From Diphasiastrum complanatum (Eukaryota; Streptophyta; Lycopodiopsida; Lycopodiales; Lycopodiaceae): a stretch of DNA of 64,000 bases. The number at the start of each line of letters is the position of its first letter. Positions within the stretch are counted from its first letter, which is position 1. The notes below the pieces were generated by a model, which worked only from the letters and a program-made list of their open reading frames with translations, did no database searches and was not told the DNA's origin. The stretch covers positions 14,204,928-14,268,927 of the forward strand of contig CM055094.1 in NCBI GenBank assembly GCA_029204225.1, in the 5' to 3' direction. Position numbers and translations under genes: made by a program. Shown in pieces: positions 1-11,379 of the stretch.

Positions 1-300
1 ACTGTGGCGGGGCCCACTAGTAAGGCTTGGCCAGCAGTATTTTAAGTGGTGGGACCCACTTGTTTATTTATGTACAAGAAATACCCACAACATGGCCTCC
101 TATTCTTGCATTAAAGCAGTCTTTACCATGCATGTGCTCCTATGTCCAATTATAGGTCTAGGCCCTCATATGATTATTAATTACTTAACAAGCCAAGTTC
201 AAAATGATGAGGCATAACCAATGATCATATACACCTGGAGTGACTGGTTATTCACGTCAGGAATTAATCCGATTCCCTTATACTAGACATGGACATAACA
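1..300 (-). repeat. Partial 3' LTR of a Ty3/gypsy chromodomain element
   Basis: Read on the minus strand, a purine-rich tract at 301-316 follows a chromodomain-like coding end. It is followed at position 300 by TGTTATGTCC, the expected TG start of an LTR. The LTR runs off the left edge of the window, so its CA end and any target duplication cannot be seen. The boundary is inferred from the polypurine tract and the TG dinucleotide. Confidence 0.6.
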
Positions 301-620
301 TTCTTCTCCCCTTAAATCAGTTTTGTCCTCGAAATGAGCAACTAGGGAAGACCCAATTTGTATGCTTTGAACTCTTCCCATGAATCATTATCCTCAATTT
401 GACCAATCAACCTAAGCAAGCACACAGAGATAGAACAATTTCTCAATTGTTTATCTCTGATCCTAGGTACTCGTTCAGGGTCCAAAGGTACATTGAGCAA
501 TAAATCCTCCAAATGGACAAAATCTTTAATACATCTAACTGTCATCATCATATAAAGTAGATTTACATGCCCACTAGATGAGCAGTCGACCAAACTTTAA
601 GATTAAGTTTAAAAGCTAAC
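301..620 (-). pseudogene. Ty3/gypsy polyprotein C-terminus with chromodomain-like segment, plus polypurine tract
   Basis: The minus-strand frame 593-342 reads a leucine/proline stretch, then RIRDKQLRN, a short insert, and EDNDSWEEF. This matches the end of plant chromovirus polyproteins, where R-x-LRNR is followed by a chromodomain with EDxxWE. A GEE-type end and a polypurine tract (AAGGGGAGAAGAA, 301-316) follow, immediately before the LTR. Coding identity stops upstream of about 600. No integrase, RNase H or RT is visible, so only the last 80 or so codons of the polyprotein survive. The family call rests on motif order and not on any database search. Confidence 0.6.
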
Positions 621-3600
621 AAATCAATCATTAACTTTCACTTTTACCCTGAAAATCAATCTTTAGTCCGACTTCAATATCAAATAAGTAAGTCTTAGAG
701 ATGTCTCAAATTAACTATCTCTACACTGAAATACTATATTGACCTTTAGAAGTACACTAAGAGATAATTTTTTCTATTGGGTTTGATTCTCTCCAATCTA
801 TTAACATCACCTTCATGTAACCTCAATTTACATGAATCACTGGGTGAGTTCTCACTTACATTGGAAATCAATGTCCAAAAGTTAAAGACCCAAGACAATT
901 ATAGTCCAAGACTAACCACAATTACTTGTAGACTTGTCATAAATTCCTCTTGGTACAAATACACTTAGAATTTTTTTTTCAGAAACTAAGTACAAAACTC
1001 ATCCAACCAAATCTCTAGGAGGTTCATCAAGATAAAAATGACTTTGACTCAGTCCTGAGTACCCCAGATACTCTCTGGAGTTAAGTACTCTATTTCTAGC
1101 TTCACATGCCAGAAAATAGCAACCATTCAATCTTGATAAACTTAACTGCCCCTAATTAACCAGTGAATTTAGGCTGAAAAACAATACACAAGCATTCCTT
1201 GACTACAATCTATAAAGGTAAGCAAATTCCTCATAAGTAAACAATTACTTACTGAAAATGTCTGTGAGATCCAAACAATCTCAAGTTTGTACACAAATTT
1301 AGAATTCAAACAACAGATCTAAATTTTAACTCCACCAATTGATCAAGAATTACTCACCATCTTAAGAATCATCATATTTCCATATAATCATCTAATGACC
1401 TTTAAGTATCAATTTATGATCCGTCAATCATAAACATTTAGAATCTTATGATTTGCTAATCATAATTTATCGGATTCTAAACCCATAATCATTTAGAGAT
1501 ACTGGAGTATATGCACAACATGCCACTCATGAAATATAAAAAACATTCTGAAATCTTTTCCACAAGAAAAATTATTGGATTCCAAGAATATTCTTTCAAC
1601 CCGATTCTTAACCAAATTATGAGTTCCAAATTCTACAATCAACCTAGTGATTAAAGACCAGTATAACATTTGTCTTTAACAAAAAATAAACTTTAAACAA
1701 TCGCCTAGAACCACATCTAGAGATTACAAAGTTTGGCTGAATTCCAACCGAATTCAGTGGTTATCCTTAACATTAGTTAGACTTTATCATCCATATATAT
1801 ATGAGCTCACTAGGATATAGTCAATAACTTAGGATATCTCTCCTTCAAGAAATATTCTATATCAAGAATCTTCTATATTCTATGCATAGTTCTCATAAAT
1901 GAATCAGATGACTCACTAATCATGTGTCTTATAAGAAATATAGATCCAAATAAATAGTTCCAGTGAATTCTCTTCACACTGCTTATTTATCCAATTAACT
2001 TCTAATTAGAAGTAGTCCAATTACTCAAGTCAATTGTAAATGATTCAGAAATCTTAAATGTCTAGATGCAGATCTCAATTATACATGTATAACACCACAT
2101 TTAAATCTTCTTCTAAATCATAAATAAGTTAATGAATTATCCTTTCCACAGAAAGAGACATTAACTTGCAAGTAACTGTTCTCCACAATACTTGTTCATA
2201 TGTCTATGCACTCTAACTAGTTTAAGTATACGATATAAACTCAGTACATAGGAAACACATAGTAGATCCACAAGATTAAGATGTACATAAACAACTTATC
2301 CAACTATGTTCCTATACATAAACATAGGCTATAAACTAACAGATATCCACAATTTGCATATGTTACTCACATAATTCACTGAGAATTTTGCAACTCAGCT
2401 ACAAAAGAGCTCTATTTCTCATAAGTAAATAACATATCTGGAAAATCTTTGAAGTGAATAACTCCACATCACAAGTTTTCTAACCATCTAACTCTTATTA
2501 ACAGAATTTCTTCTACTAGTAAGTCTACAACAGATCTTAGCATAGAAACCAAGATTAGGCTAACTTATACAGACATCTTTGGACAAAGAGTTAAGATTAA
2601 AGCTCTATTCCTCTGATCCAATCCATAGGTAACAATCAGTGAACCTTAATTTAATCTTTACCACTACTTCCCATATTCATGAATATCTCACAGCTCTAAT
2701 CCCAAAACTCTTCTAGTTCCAGATTACTCAAAATAATCACTTAAGAGTTCCTCTATTATCACATACAAGATTTTTTTTCCAAAATCAATGCAACTGGCTG
2801 ATTCCTCAAAAGACTTATTCCTATCTTTTCTTCCCCCCTTTTAAAAAGAAATTCCATAATTTCAATTGAAAAGTTCTCAGGAGACAACATATAAGATATC
2901 AAAGATTCAATGAGTATCCAATACTGTTAAAAACCAAACTTTTTCTCAGAATCACAGAATATTTTATCCCAAATGATAGAAATATTACCTCTCAATAATC
3001 AACTATCAAATAGAGACTAACGTTAAGGTTCATGAAACCCAAATTCTGGGCCATATTTAAAAATCTTATATGGAAGTATAATATCATATAACTATAATAG
3101 TCCTTCGGAACATAGTTCTACACTGGAAGGAATTATATGAATCTCAATCCAATTGTCATGTATTAAGAAAGTTCTAAAGAGTAGAGGTCTAATAAACTAG
3201 AGAAATATATTTAAGGGCTTCCATATTTTGTAATTAATGAGATACCATTTAGGGATCGATCTACATCTCATAATTCCCAAAATACCCTAAACAAAAACCA
3301 ATGGCTTCTGTTAGCATTATCATTACAACAATCACTAACCATCAGTCTATAGATCATTCTACCCAAGAAATCCTTTTTGGAATTACTAATGTCCCATACC
3401 ACCAGTTTATCCTCCAAGAATTCTCTGCATCTAGATCTGCTTTGCCCAAAAAGTCAAGAAGACAATTTGGCTATCCTATACTCAGATATAGGACCAAATT
3501 CACAACCAATTTTAGGAGATAATCCTAACAATTGAAATCTCTCATGCTTCTTTAGTGTTACTCAAAGAATACCATTTCATATTGTACCCAACATGGACAA

Positions 3601-5492
3601 AACAGAATGTATCATCCAAGTACAGTTGAAAGGCCATAAAAGTATTCACTAATCCAAAAGAAACATAGATCTCAACAAAAATGAATACATAATGTCCTAG
3701 ATATCCAATATCTATTTCAAAATCGATAAAAAGAACTTAATTTTTTCAACAAGCTAAAACTCTCTTGGTTGTTACAATCATTATAGAGAAATACTCTAAA
3801 ACTGAATTACTAGATTCTTGTATGGAACACCTTCCATTTGCTTTACTTTAAAAGATCCAAATCTAATTGCAAAACAGAGATGGTTTTATTAATGGATTAT
3901 CAGTCTTGCCACTACTTTTCCCTTAGAATCCTCGAATTCTCAAAATTTTAATTCACACAGGGGAAAAGGAATCCAAATTCCCAGAGGCAGTCTTCTTAAA
4001 TAATTCCCAATTTTATTCTCTCTTGTAATTAGTTAAACTTCAGGAATTGAATATACATAAAATAGCTGGATCACTAAGACCACCAATCATCTACATCTCC
4101 GACTTCCACTCTACTTTCTCCCCTTCCAAAAATGGTTCAGGTTAACAAAACCCCAAATTTGTAGTAGGAAAAAGTTCAATCTGGTATCAGTAACTTTAAC
4201 ACTAATCAACCCAACAGTTTTGATTGTTCATCATCAAGTGCCGCACAAAATTCTTGGTAAATCCCCTTATGGATTAGCATAGAAACTGTTCCAACTAGAT
4301 TTACATTATTCTTGGTCCTTATTGATCCTTAAAACAAGAAACGCTCCTTAATTGACAGATTCACAAAATCTTCAACTAAAAGTGAAGGGTACAGTGACCT
4401 TAAGAATTGACTGATTTCAACTCAGTAAGATCATTCACTTTATGAGTCATTTCTGTTTGATCAATAACCAATGAATTTGAACAAATAAAAAACGTCCATG
4501 GTATCTTCAAATTTTACGTAAATTGGGATTTTCAAATTCCATTCAATATGGACCTAAACTGTGAAAACAACCAAACATCGAATTGACAATTCCACAATTA
4601 CCATCACATATTGGAAGAATTCTGAAATATCCAACATGCATCCAACATGACATGTAGTGATTTCAATAAAAAAATCAATTTTTATGTAAATTGCCAAGAA
4701 ACTGGGAAATTAGCACCAGGATTTTTGAAATCCGTTCGAAATGGACCAACTGTGAGAATCGATTAAGAAGATTGACCTATCAAATTAACAAGCAATGTCG
4801 TAAACAAACTTGACATGCACTAACTTTTTTGTAAAAACGAAAAAATTCTCGTAGTTAGCCTAGCCACTAGGAAATCTGCTTTTTGATCTAGAATTACCAA
4901 AAATAGCTTCATGCAAGAAATCTTCTGATCAATCTATTGATTACGCATGCAACTCACATCTAAGCATGCATACAAGTCTATCCATACATTTCCCTCAATA
5001 GACATGCACTACATTGAGTTACATGCATGCATGCATCAGAACATTTCCAAAATTTTGCAAATTTTAGTTCAAAAATTGCCAAACTCAGAAAACCATAACT
5101 TTCTCTACAAGACACCAAATTGGTTGCTGTAAAGCACAGTACGGAGGAAGATGGGTCTACAAGGCACTTGCCACATCAACCTACCACCTAGACCTCACAT
5201 GTTCTAGTAGTAAATGCACAAAAAACAGGTAGGAGGGTGCACTTTTGGCGAGAGAAATCATCGAAAATTGCATCCCGGCCCAATGAGGCTTGGATCAGAG
5301 GTTACAAGCACTCTACTAAGGTTTATTAGAGATGCATAGAAGCTTCTAACAAGTCTAGCAAACAATCATAAGCTCATATCATGCAAAATAAACATTTTTG
5401 GCCTCCCTCAACAAGCAAAATTTCAACATGATGGTGTATAATGCTCAACTATCCAAATTGGATGCATGATGGCTCAAAACAGATGCAATCCA
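621..5492. other. Long non-coding AT-rich stretch with C>G skew, no gene seen
   Basis: No open frame of note and no recognisable protein motif on either strand over 4.9 kb. Many lines of the + strand hold far more C than G (for example 1321-1380 and 2641-2700), so the opposite strand is purine-rich. Because it abuts the chromodomain end at 342-593, it may be internal non-coding DNA of the same element, but no matching 5' LTR was found near its right end. Confidence 0.5.
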
Positions 5493-6045
5493 TCATATAT
5501 CTAAGCTTGTAACAAGAACCAACAGCTTTAGACCCCAATTGGTTTCTATAGCCCATTTATGGTCCAATAATCCCAATTTTTGTTCCAAAATCACTATCTC
5601 CCATTGTCTAGCTGCTTGTTGTAGCGCGACAACATAGATAGCATACTGCTTTGAAGGACCAATCTCTTGATCCTTACTGTGATTCCATTGCTCATTACCA
5701 CTGTAAGGTTCTGGTTGCAATAGATTAGCAAGAGGAGCTTGTTGTCCTGGTGGAGCTGGCAAAGCTGGTCGTTCAAGAAATCCAAGGGCAAAGTTGTGAG
5801 TCTTGTTTTTAGGATCAGGTCCTGTATAGGTAGTAGGTTCCTGATATTGAAGTTTAGCATACCTTTGCTAGATAATTTGAGGATTAAAAGAGCAAAAGGT
5901 TGTTTCGTGTCCTGTAGAATTGCACAAATGACTATAGTATTCATCATTCGTTGTTTCAATATTGGACATTCCTTCATGGTGTGATTTCTTGCAAAAATTG
6001 AACACCAGACATGTTCCTTGTTGAATTTACTCCTCCTACTCTCCT
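5493..6045 (-). pseudogene. Retrotransposon gag-like remnant with two degraded zinc knuckles
   Basis: Minus-strand reading in shifting frames gives a first knuckle remnant (CKKSxHxxxM, near 5965-6000). A second clear half knuckle near 5915-5945 reads as C-x3-GH-x4-C, whose first cysteine is serine through one base change. It is followed by a proline/glutamine-rich stretch (PAPPGQQAPLANLLQP, around 5720-5762) and an open tail to 5493. Paired CCHC knuckles followed by a Pro/Gln tail are typical of LTR-retrotransposon Gag. Frames are broken at least twice. It lies antisense to, and just left of, the copia LTR at 6330, so it belongs to a different insertion. Confidence 0.5.
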
Positions 6046-6329
6046 AAATCCCAATTTTAATCTGCCTCCATTCATGCTGCATATTTTTTCTAACGTTGTC
6101 ACGCAGTCTGCATTTTCTACACGCAAATTTGCACAGACGAAGAAAAGACGAATGAATCACGACACTGTGCTCTTACACAGGTCATGGTGACAGGCGAAAA
6201 GAGAACACTACCTTACTGAATGCCAAAGGTGCCCTAACAGATAAGGCACCCTGTAAATCTTATTCTAAGGCCATTCGTAAAAGTGATGCACTACTGCGTC
6301 ATCACCAAGTTCACTTCAGTACTAACTAA

Positions 6330-7097
6330 TGTTGCACCCTTTTCACCCTCACCCCATGCAGTTGCGCTAACAGATTGGAATCCATGATCTCCTACAAACA
6401 GCACATCCACTCTGTACTTTCGCATCTGCACACCTGCAATATTATGTAAATATATATTGGATATCATCTGCGTATTCGATGATGATGATGATCAGATGAT
6501 CAAGTGAGTGAAGAAGAGACTAAGAGAAGAAGTTTCATTCCTCATTATAGACAGAAATAAGCTTTGTAGGGCACACGGTTTCATCCGCTACAGTCTTGTG
6601 CTCTACCGCATAATTGACTTGTATACTTGATATACTTAATCTGACACAGTTCATTTGTTCTGCGTTTTAGATCTGTCAATATTGCTATGCTTATTCTTCA
6701 TTCTGTCTGATCTATCTTGTTGCTCTTTCTGGTAATAGATGATTAACTTTTAGTCTTGTCTTTCACGAATAATTCGCAACTAATTATCAATTGAGCACAA
6801 TCTAGTTCTTCACAAATCATTCGCGACAGATAATTTGTCTTGCAATTCGTGACAAATTATTCAACTTGCGCTTCATCCATTTAAATGTTTGGCTACGTAA
6901 TCTAGAATGACTGTGATTTCTATCACTAAAGTTCTGTTCATTCTGATAGGCGTAGTCATGCTTAGGGAGAGAGTCAAATAATTCATTCCGCTGCGCACGA
7001 ACATTTTCTGCTCGAGTTCGCTTCTTGTCCGTTTCTTGTTTGAGTTTGTTTCTCGTTTGTGTTTGTCATTTATTCTTACTCCCTCTCTCTCCCAACA
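6330..7097 (+). repeat. Ty1/copia LTR (left copy, TGTTG...CAACA)
   Basis: The right end, CCCAACA at 7091-7097, abuts a primer-binding site of TGGTATCAGAGCA form, which fixes it as a 5' LTR in plus orientation. TGTTG at 6330 is the best left end given the CAACA terminus, but other starts are possible. A TATA-like run (AATATATATTGG) lies near 6448-6460. No right-hand partner LTR was found. Confidence 0.55.
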
Positions 7098-7110
7098 TGG
7101 TATCAGAGCA
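7098..7110 (+). other. Primer-binding site for initiator tRNA-Met
   Basis: TGGTATCAGAGCA follows the LTR end directly. It is the standard plant copia primer site complementary to the 3' end of tRNA-iMet. Confidence 0.85.
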
Positions 7111-7254
7111 ATCTTTATAGCTTAATTAGCTTCCACAGTACAAGACTCTACTAGCTGATAGAGTAATTGTTTTCTTGTTTTGTATTTTTCAGTATCAGAT
7201 TTTCATACTTAAGTCACTGATAGTTTCTCCTATCACTTAGACTAATTCTTCCAC

Positions 7255-7323
7255 ATGGATTCCCAAGGGAAAGCCAGTCTTCTCATGGACAAGCTTGAAA
7301 GACGTATATTCATTATGGCATTT
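7255..7323 (+). pseudogene. Copia gag N-terminus, truncated after about 22 codons
   Basis: An ATG at 7255 opens MDSQGKASLLMDKLERR and meets a stop at 7323. It sits about 150 bp after the primer site, where a copia Gag should begin. Beyond the stop the sequence no longer reads as copia on this strand and instead matches a gag-like reading of the opposite strand, so the element is broken here. Confidence 0.45.
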
Positions 7324-7560
7324 TAGCTCGCGTCTAATCCTCTTAGGTAGACCTGCCAAAAAAAATAATCATAGCTTCATCAGTAACTATATCGGGACCA
7401 CACTCAGATCTGAGGTGTTTAACCCATTCAATATAGTGTACCCCTTCCCTCTTTCCCATTCTAATTTTACTTAAAAGGAGAAAAAGATCTTTCATAAAAT
7501 TTTGAGGTCTAAATCTTGTGCAATCAACACTTCTAAATAGAGATATTTCAGAATCACTAT
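7324..7560 (-). pseudogene. Gag-like coding remnant, opposite strand
   Basis: The minus strand from about 7560 to 7330 reads nearly stop-free. It includes the words SDSEISLFRSVDC, LSKIRMGKREGVHYIEWVKHLR and DEAMIIFF. The pattern of a charged helix with a conserved tryptophan resembles plant retrotransposon Gag, but I do not recognise a specific family. It directly abuts the truncated copia gag at 7323, which suggests a junction between two elements. Confidence 0.35.
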
Positions 7561-8067
7561 CAGAATATAACAGAATGACTCAAAAATTTGACAAAGGCTA
7601 GATTTGGTAGTTCAAAACCTAAAAATAGAATAGGTGAAGGTTTTTTGGGTGAAGGTAGACCTAGCGAAGGTTCTTCATTGCTATTTTGGATAAAAAAATC
7701 AATGGTCTGGCTGTTTTCTAACAATTAAGGATAAAATAACCTTCACCGAACTCACAAATAGTAAATATAACTTAGATAAAGCTAGGGTAGAACTAGCGAA
7801 CGAGGTTATATGTCACGCAGAGGTTCAATCCCATGACAACGATAGCATAGATCAAAATCCAACATGCATTGATGATTCACAATTAATACTAAGATCCATT
7901 AACACTACAACCATTAACCCTAAATCCACAAAGATGATAGCTTACCCTTCTCTCTCTCCCTTTTTCTCTCACAAAAAGCATAATAATTAGCAAATTCAAC
8001 AATAATTAAATCCAACAATTAGCAACCACAAAGAAAGCATGAGAGATGGAGGAAAAGAGATAGAGAG
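7561..8067. other. Intergenic, nothing recognised
   Basis: No supported coding frame. It contains a weak pol III B-box-like string (GGTTCAATCCC near 7823) without a convincing A box, and a short pyrimidine-rich patch near 7945-7970. Confidence 0.4.
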
Positions 8068-9321
8068 TGTGATGCCACGCAAATGTCAAAAATTGAATAT
8101 CAACATAAATATGGCATAATATACTCGAAAATGAAGATATGAGCTGGTTAAGTATAGATCATGAAGAGGCCTAAGTCATTTTTCGAGAATATATCTCCTA
8201 AGTACTTGCCTTATAAATTAAGGGCTAGACCTTTAATAGGAAAAGACATTGCCTTGGATAATCCTTAACTAGGTCGTCCATACGAAACGACTAGTTATGA
8301 AAAGACATGTTAAACTAGAGTAACTTTAACTCATAGTTAAGTATACCTCTTATGGTATAGTTGAACGTATTTTCAGTTTAATTCTTAACTAGACCCTTTC
8401 GCGGGAGCGACACACCTATTGTTTAAGAGGTGTGTTTGTTCGCCTCGTAGAACATATATTGATCTCACACTTCAGTCTCGATCATCGAGAGAGAAGAGTT
8501 TATGCTTATGTAAGAGATTGAAGAAGTGAGTTGTGAGTTATTCTCCCTTATCTCTGTTCTCCGCACTGCTGAGTGTGAGTGACCTTGAGTGTGCCAGCAA
8601 TCTCTAACACATTTCAAGAATTACTATCTGATCAGACATACGCTCTAGTGCATTACAGTCATTTGTTGTGTTTCCGTAAAGTATGCTCTAAAGAACTGTC
8701 TTAAAATCATCTTATTTGTCTGTCGCGAATACTTTCTTTTCGACACTCGAATAATGTCTATCTTTGTGCAGTCTAGCACGATCATTGAATTAAGTAGTAT
8801 GTATACAAATGAGATGACAGTCCCTGTCTGAAGAATTGAGTCTCTGATCTGTTTTTCTAATTGGCATTGATATAAGTTTCTAACATGCTCTAAAACCATT
8901 CGTGCTCTTTCCATTAAGTTGGGCTTTAGTTGTTGAGGACTATTGTCTAGGAACGAATAGTTCGCGAACTCGATTAATTAATTGTCTGCGCAGTCGCGAA
9001 TACATCAAACAATTCCCGATTCTCTGTTGACACCTTAGTTAGCCAGAGTGTAGTCTGCTGTACTACTTTGATAACATTTCATTTGTAGAACACATTTCCT
9101 TCAATTCGATAGAGGCCAGATTGTTGTTCTGAATTCGTTAACATTACCCATTCCAAATATAAGTAAAACTGGTTACTTTTTAATGTCTGTCGACAACCAG
9201 AATAACATTCAAAACCACCTGCCATAATTACCCCAAAAATATAACTTTCTAACGCTATCCTATGTGGGAATGATACGTTTTACTACAAAATCTATATTAA
9301 TTCTGTTGGTATAGCACGACA
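8068..9321 (+). repeat. 5' LTR of Ty3/gypsy element (tRNA-Asp type)
   Basis: The right end is fixed by GCACGACA at 9314-9321, 12 bp before a tRNA-Asp primer site. The left end is set at TGTGATGCC (8068), giving TGT...ACA ends. Its 3' 475 bp (8845-9321) reappear as the truncated 3' LTR at 13027-13496 with scattered substitutions. Flanking 5-mers GAGAG (8063-8067) and GATAG (13497-13501) match at four of five positions and may be a decayed target duplication. An opposite-strand frame at 8645-8914 is a by-product. Confidence 0.75.
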
Positions 9322-9333
9322 TATACCAATTTT

Positions 9334-9351
9334 TGGCGCCATTGTCGGGGA
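9334..9351 (+). other. Primer-binding site, tRNA-Asp type
   Basis: TGGCGCCATTGTCGGGGA is close to the TGGCGCCGTTGCCGGGGA site of plant Ty3/gypsy elements primed by tRNA-Asp, with two differences. It lies 12 bp after the LTR end. Confidence 0.85.
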
Positions 9352-9402
9352 TAGTTTAGGAAAGTTATAAGAAATCTGAAGATCCATTTCCATCTCTAAC
9401 GT

Positions 9403-10888
9403 ATGTCAGATAGAGAATCGAGATTAGAAAGATACTAAAAACTTAGAGAGGAGGTTTTACGAAGACAGAGTGAAAGTACTAGTCGTAGAAATCTAGACGA
9501 AATCATTGCTCAATTACTTGAACTCCTAATTAGCTTCGATATGGAGGGTCCTACTGCATGCTTCACTTCTATCTCTGAAATTAAATATGATTATCTTAAA
9601 GGGACTAGCTTCGATGATGCAGATAGCTATGTCTCACAATTTGAGTCAATAGCCAATGCGAATAACGAGGGAACTGATGTAGACAAACTACGAATTTTCC
9701 CTGGTTTGCTAAAAAAATAGGCGCGTATCTGGTATAGCCAGGTAGAACCAGGCCGTGTAAGAACTTGGTACCTCTTGAAAGATGCATTTTTGAACCAGTT
9801 CAGAGAGATAGGTTACAAATCTAGAATTCTTGGATGACTGAACAATGTTCAGAAGAAGAGTAAAGAATCTCTTCGCAAATATACACGTAAGGTTAAAAAC
9901 TTCATAGGAAAACTAACCGGTGTATATCCCGTGGATATGCAAATCGAATGGTTTTTGGCTGGTCTACCACCAAAGATTGATTGATACTGTAGACAAGGGG
10001 ACATGAACTCCTTAGCAGCTATTATAGCTAGTGCAAAAAATTCTGAGACTTCGAAATCAGCGTGAAAGCGGCGATCAACAAAGAAATCTCAAAAGTCTAA
10101 GACTGATTCAAGTGACAGCGATGATGATTCAGATTCAGATTCCAGTAGTAGTTCTTCAAGCTTGGAATCTGAAAGTAGCGATTCATCGGAATCAGATGCT
10201 GGAAAGGAGAGAAAAAAAATAAACAATGAACTAAACGAAAGGACGACATGAAAGTTGTCGAGGATAAGCCGTCAACTTCCAAAGTGGAAAAGCTTTGAAA
10301 AAGTAATATGGATGACCTCAATAAAAAATTTAATGACTTGAAAGTGCAGATGTCAGAAGTTGCAGATAAAAGACCAAAGGCATCTTCTTCTAACTCAGGA
10401 ATGTGGTGTACAAAATGTGGAACATCTGGACACACCAAGGAAGACTGCACTTCTGTTAATGTCAAATACATTGAAGATCCTGCCTAGGAGGTACTTTTTA
10501 TTTTTCAGAATGATGCGACTACTAACTATGTATAGGGTACTGTAGCATCAGCCCAACAGGACAGACCCAAATTTGCACCAAGAAGACATAATCCTCCTGA
10601 ATTTGTTGGACCAACGAAGTCTCAAACCTTGAATAGACCAGTTTCGGGCAACTGCTACAACTGTGGAGAGCCGAGACATTTTTCTCCTGACTGTCCTCAA
10701 CCACGAAGCCAATTGGTTACGTACCATTATGCACGAATTGTAGAGAACCTGGTCACAAGTATCCTGACTGTCCTCAGCTACAGAAGCCGCGACCCAAATA
10801 TCAGTATGTAGCAACACCAGCTGCTGCAGACACGAAAGCAAAAGCTGCGACATATGCTATTGTACAGAGAATTGACGTTATTGAATGA
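9403..10888 (+). pseudogene. Ty3/gypsy gag with three CCHC zinc knuckles (broken)
   Basis: Gag packages the element RNA in virus-like particles. The ATG at 9403 follows the primer site by about 50 bp. The Gag domain is clear around 9600-9990: a FPGLL-type motif, A-x-x-WY, then TWYLLKDAFLNQF, KYTRKVKNF and WFLAGLPP. An acidic/serine-rich hinge follows (10105-10200). Three zinc knuckles come next: WCTKCGTSGHTKEDC near 10405-10450, CYNCGEPRHFSPDC near 10650-10692, and CTNCREPGHKYPDC near 10728-10770. Several in-frame stops (for example at about 9434, 9718 and 9982) and frameshifts make it non-functional as read. Three knuckles is more than the usual one or two. Confidence 0.85.
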
Positions 10889-11379
10889 AAATTGGCAAAG
10901 ACTGAAGATCAATCCTGGCCAAGTGACATGGAAAAGATTTTTAAAGTCACCACGAGAAGCAAAAGCTCCTCGAAACCTGATCAGAAATCTTCGACAAAGC
11001 ACAGAAAATCCTCGAAGATGAAATCTTCTAGCAAGATGACGAACAAATCCATGACTAAAAAAGATCTCAAAGATGACCCTGACTATGACCGTGATGTTGC
11101 AAAGTTATTTGCAAAAGATATCTGGGCAGAAGCAAAATCATCAACGTTGAACTGAAGACTGCTCCTGCAGAGAAGGTGGTCATTTTCGAGGAAGAAGACG
11201 AAGAAATCGCAAAGACGAAATTGTCTAGTGCTGTTATTGATAAACCAACCTCAAAATCAAAAACAAAAGAATATGACATCATAACTGATATTGGATTTCT
11301 TCGACCAAACATTACTTTTGAACAGCTGTTGGCAGATAACACTTACTATAGAAAGCAGCTGAAAGGTTTCTGTGCCTAA
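10889..11379 (+). pseudogene. Gag-pol linker, Lys/Ser-rich region of the gypsy element
   Basis: Two adjoining open stretches (10892-11155 and 11156-11379) encode a basic Ser/Lys-rich segment. This is followed by an acidic stretch (FEEEDEEIAKTK) and then FLRPNITFEQLLADNTYYRKQL. No catalytic motif is visible. The position between the zinc knuckles and the protease indicates a linker domain of the polyprotein. One stop separates the two stretches and another precedes the protease. Confidence 0.6.

Noticed and set aside
7811-7835. Second tRNA-derived element from GGTTCAATCCC
   Set aside because: Only a B-box-like string is present, with no A box at suitable distance.
8645-8914. 89-codon minus frame
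   Set aside because: It lies within the gypsy 5' LTR and has no motif. The equivalent 3' LTR sequence does not preserve it.
10097-10471. 124-codon minus frame
   Set aside because: It is antisense to the gag hinge and first zinc knuckle, which are clearly coding on the plus strand.
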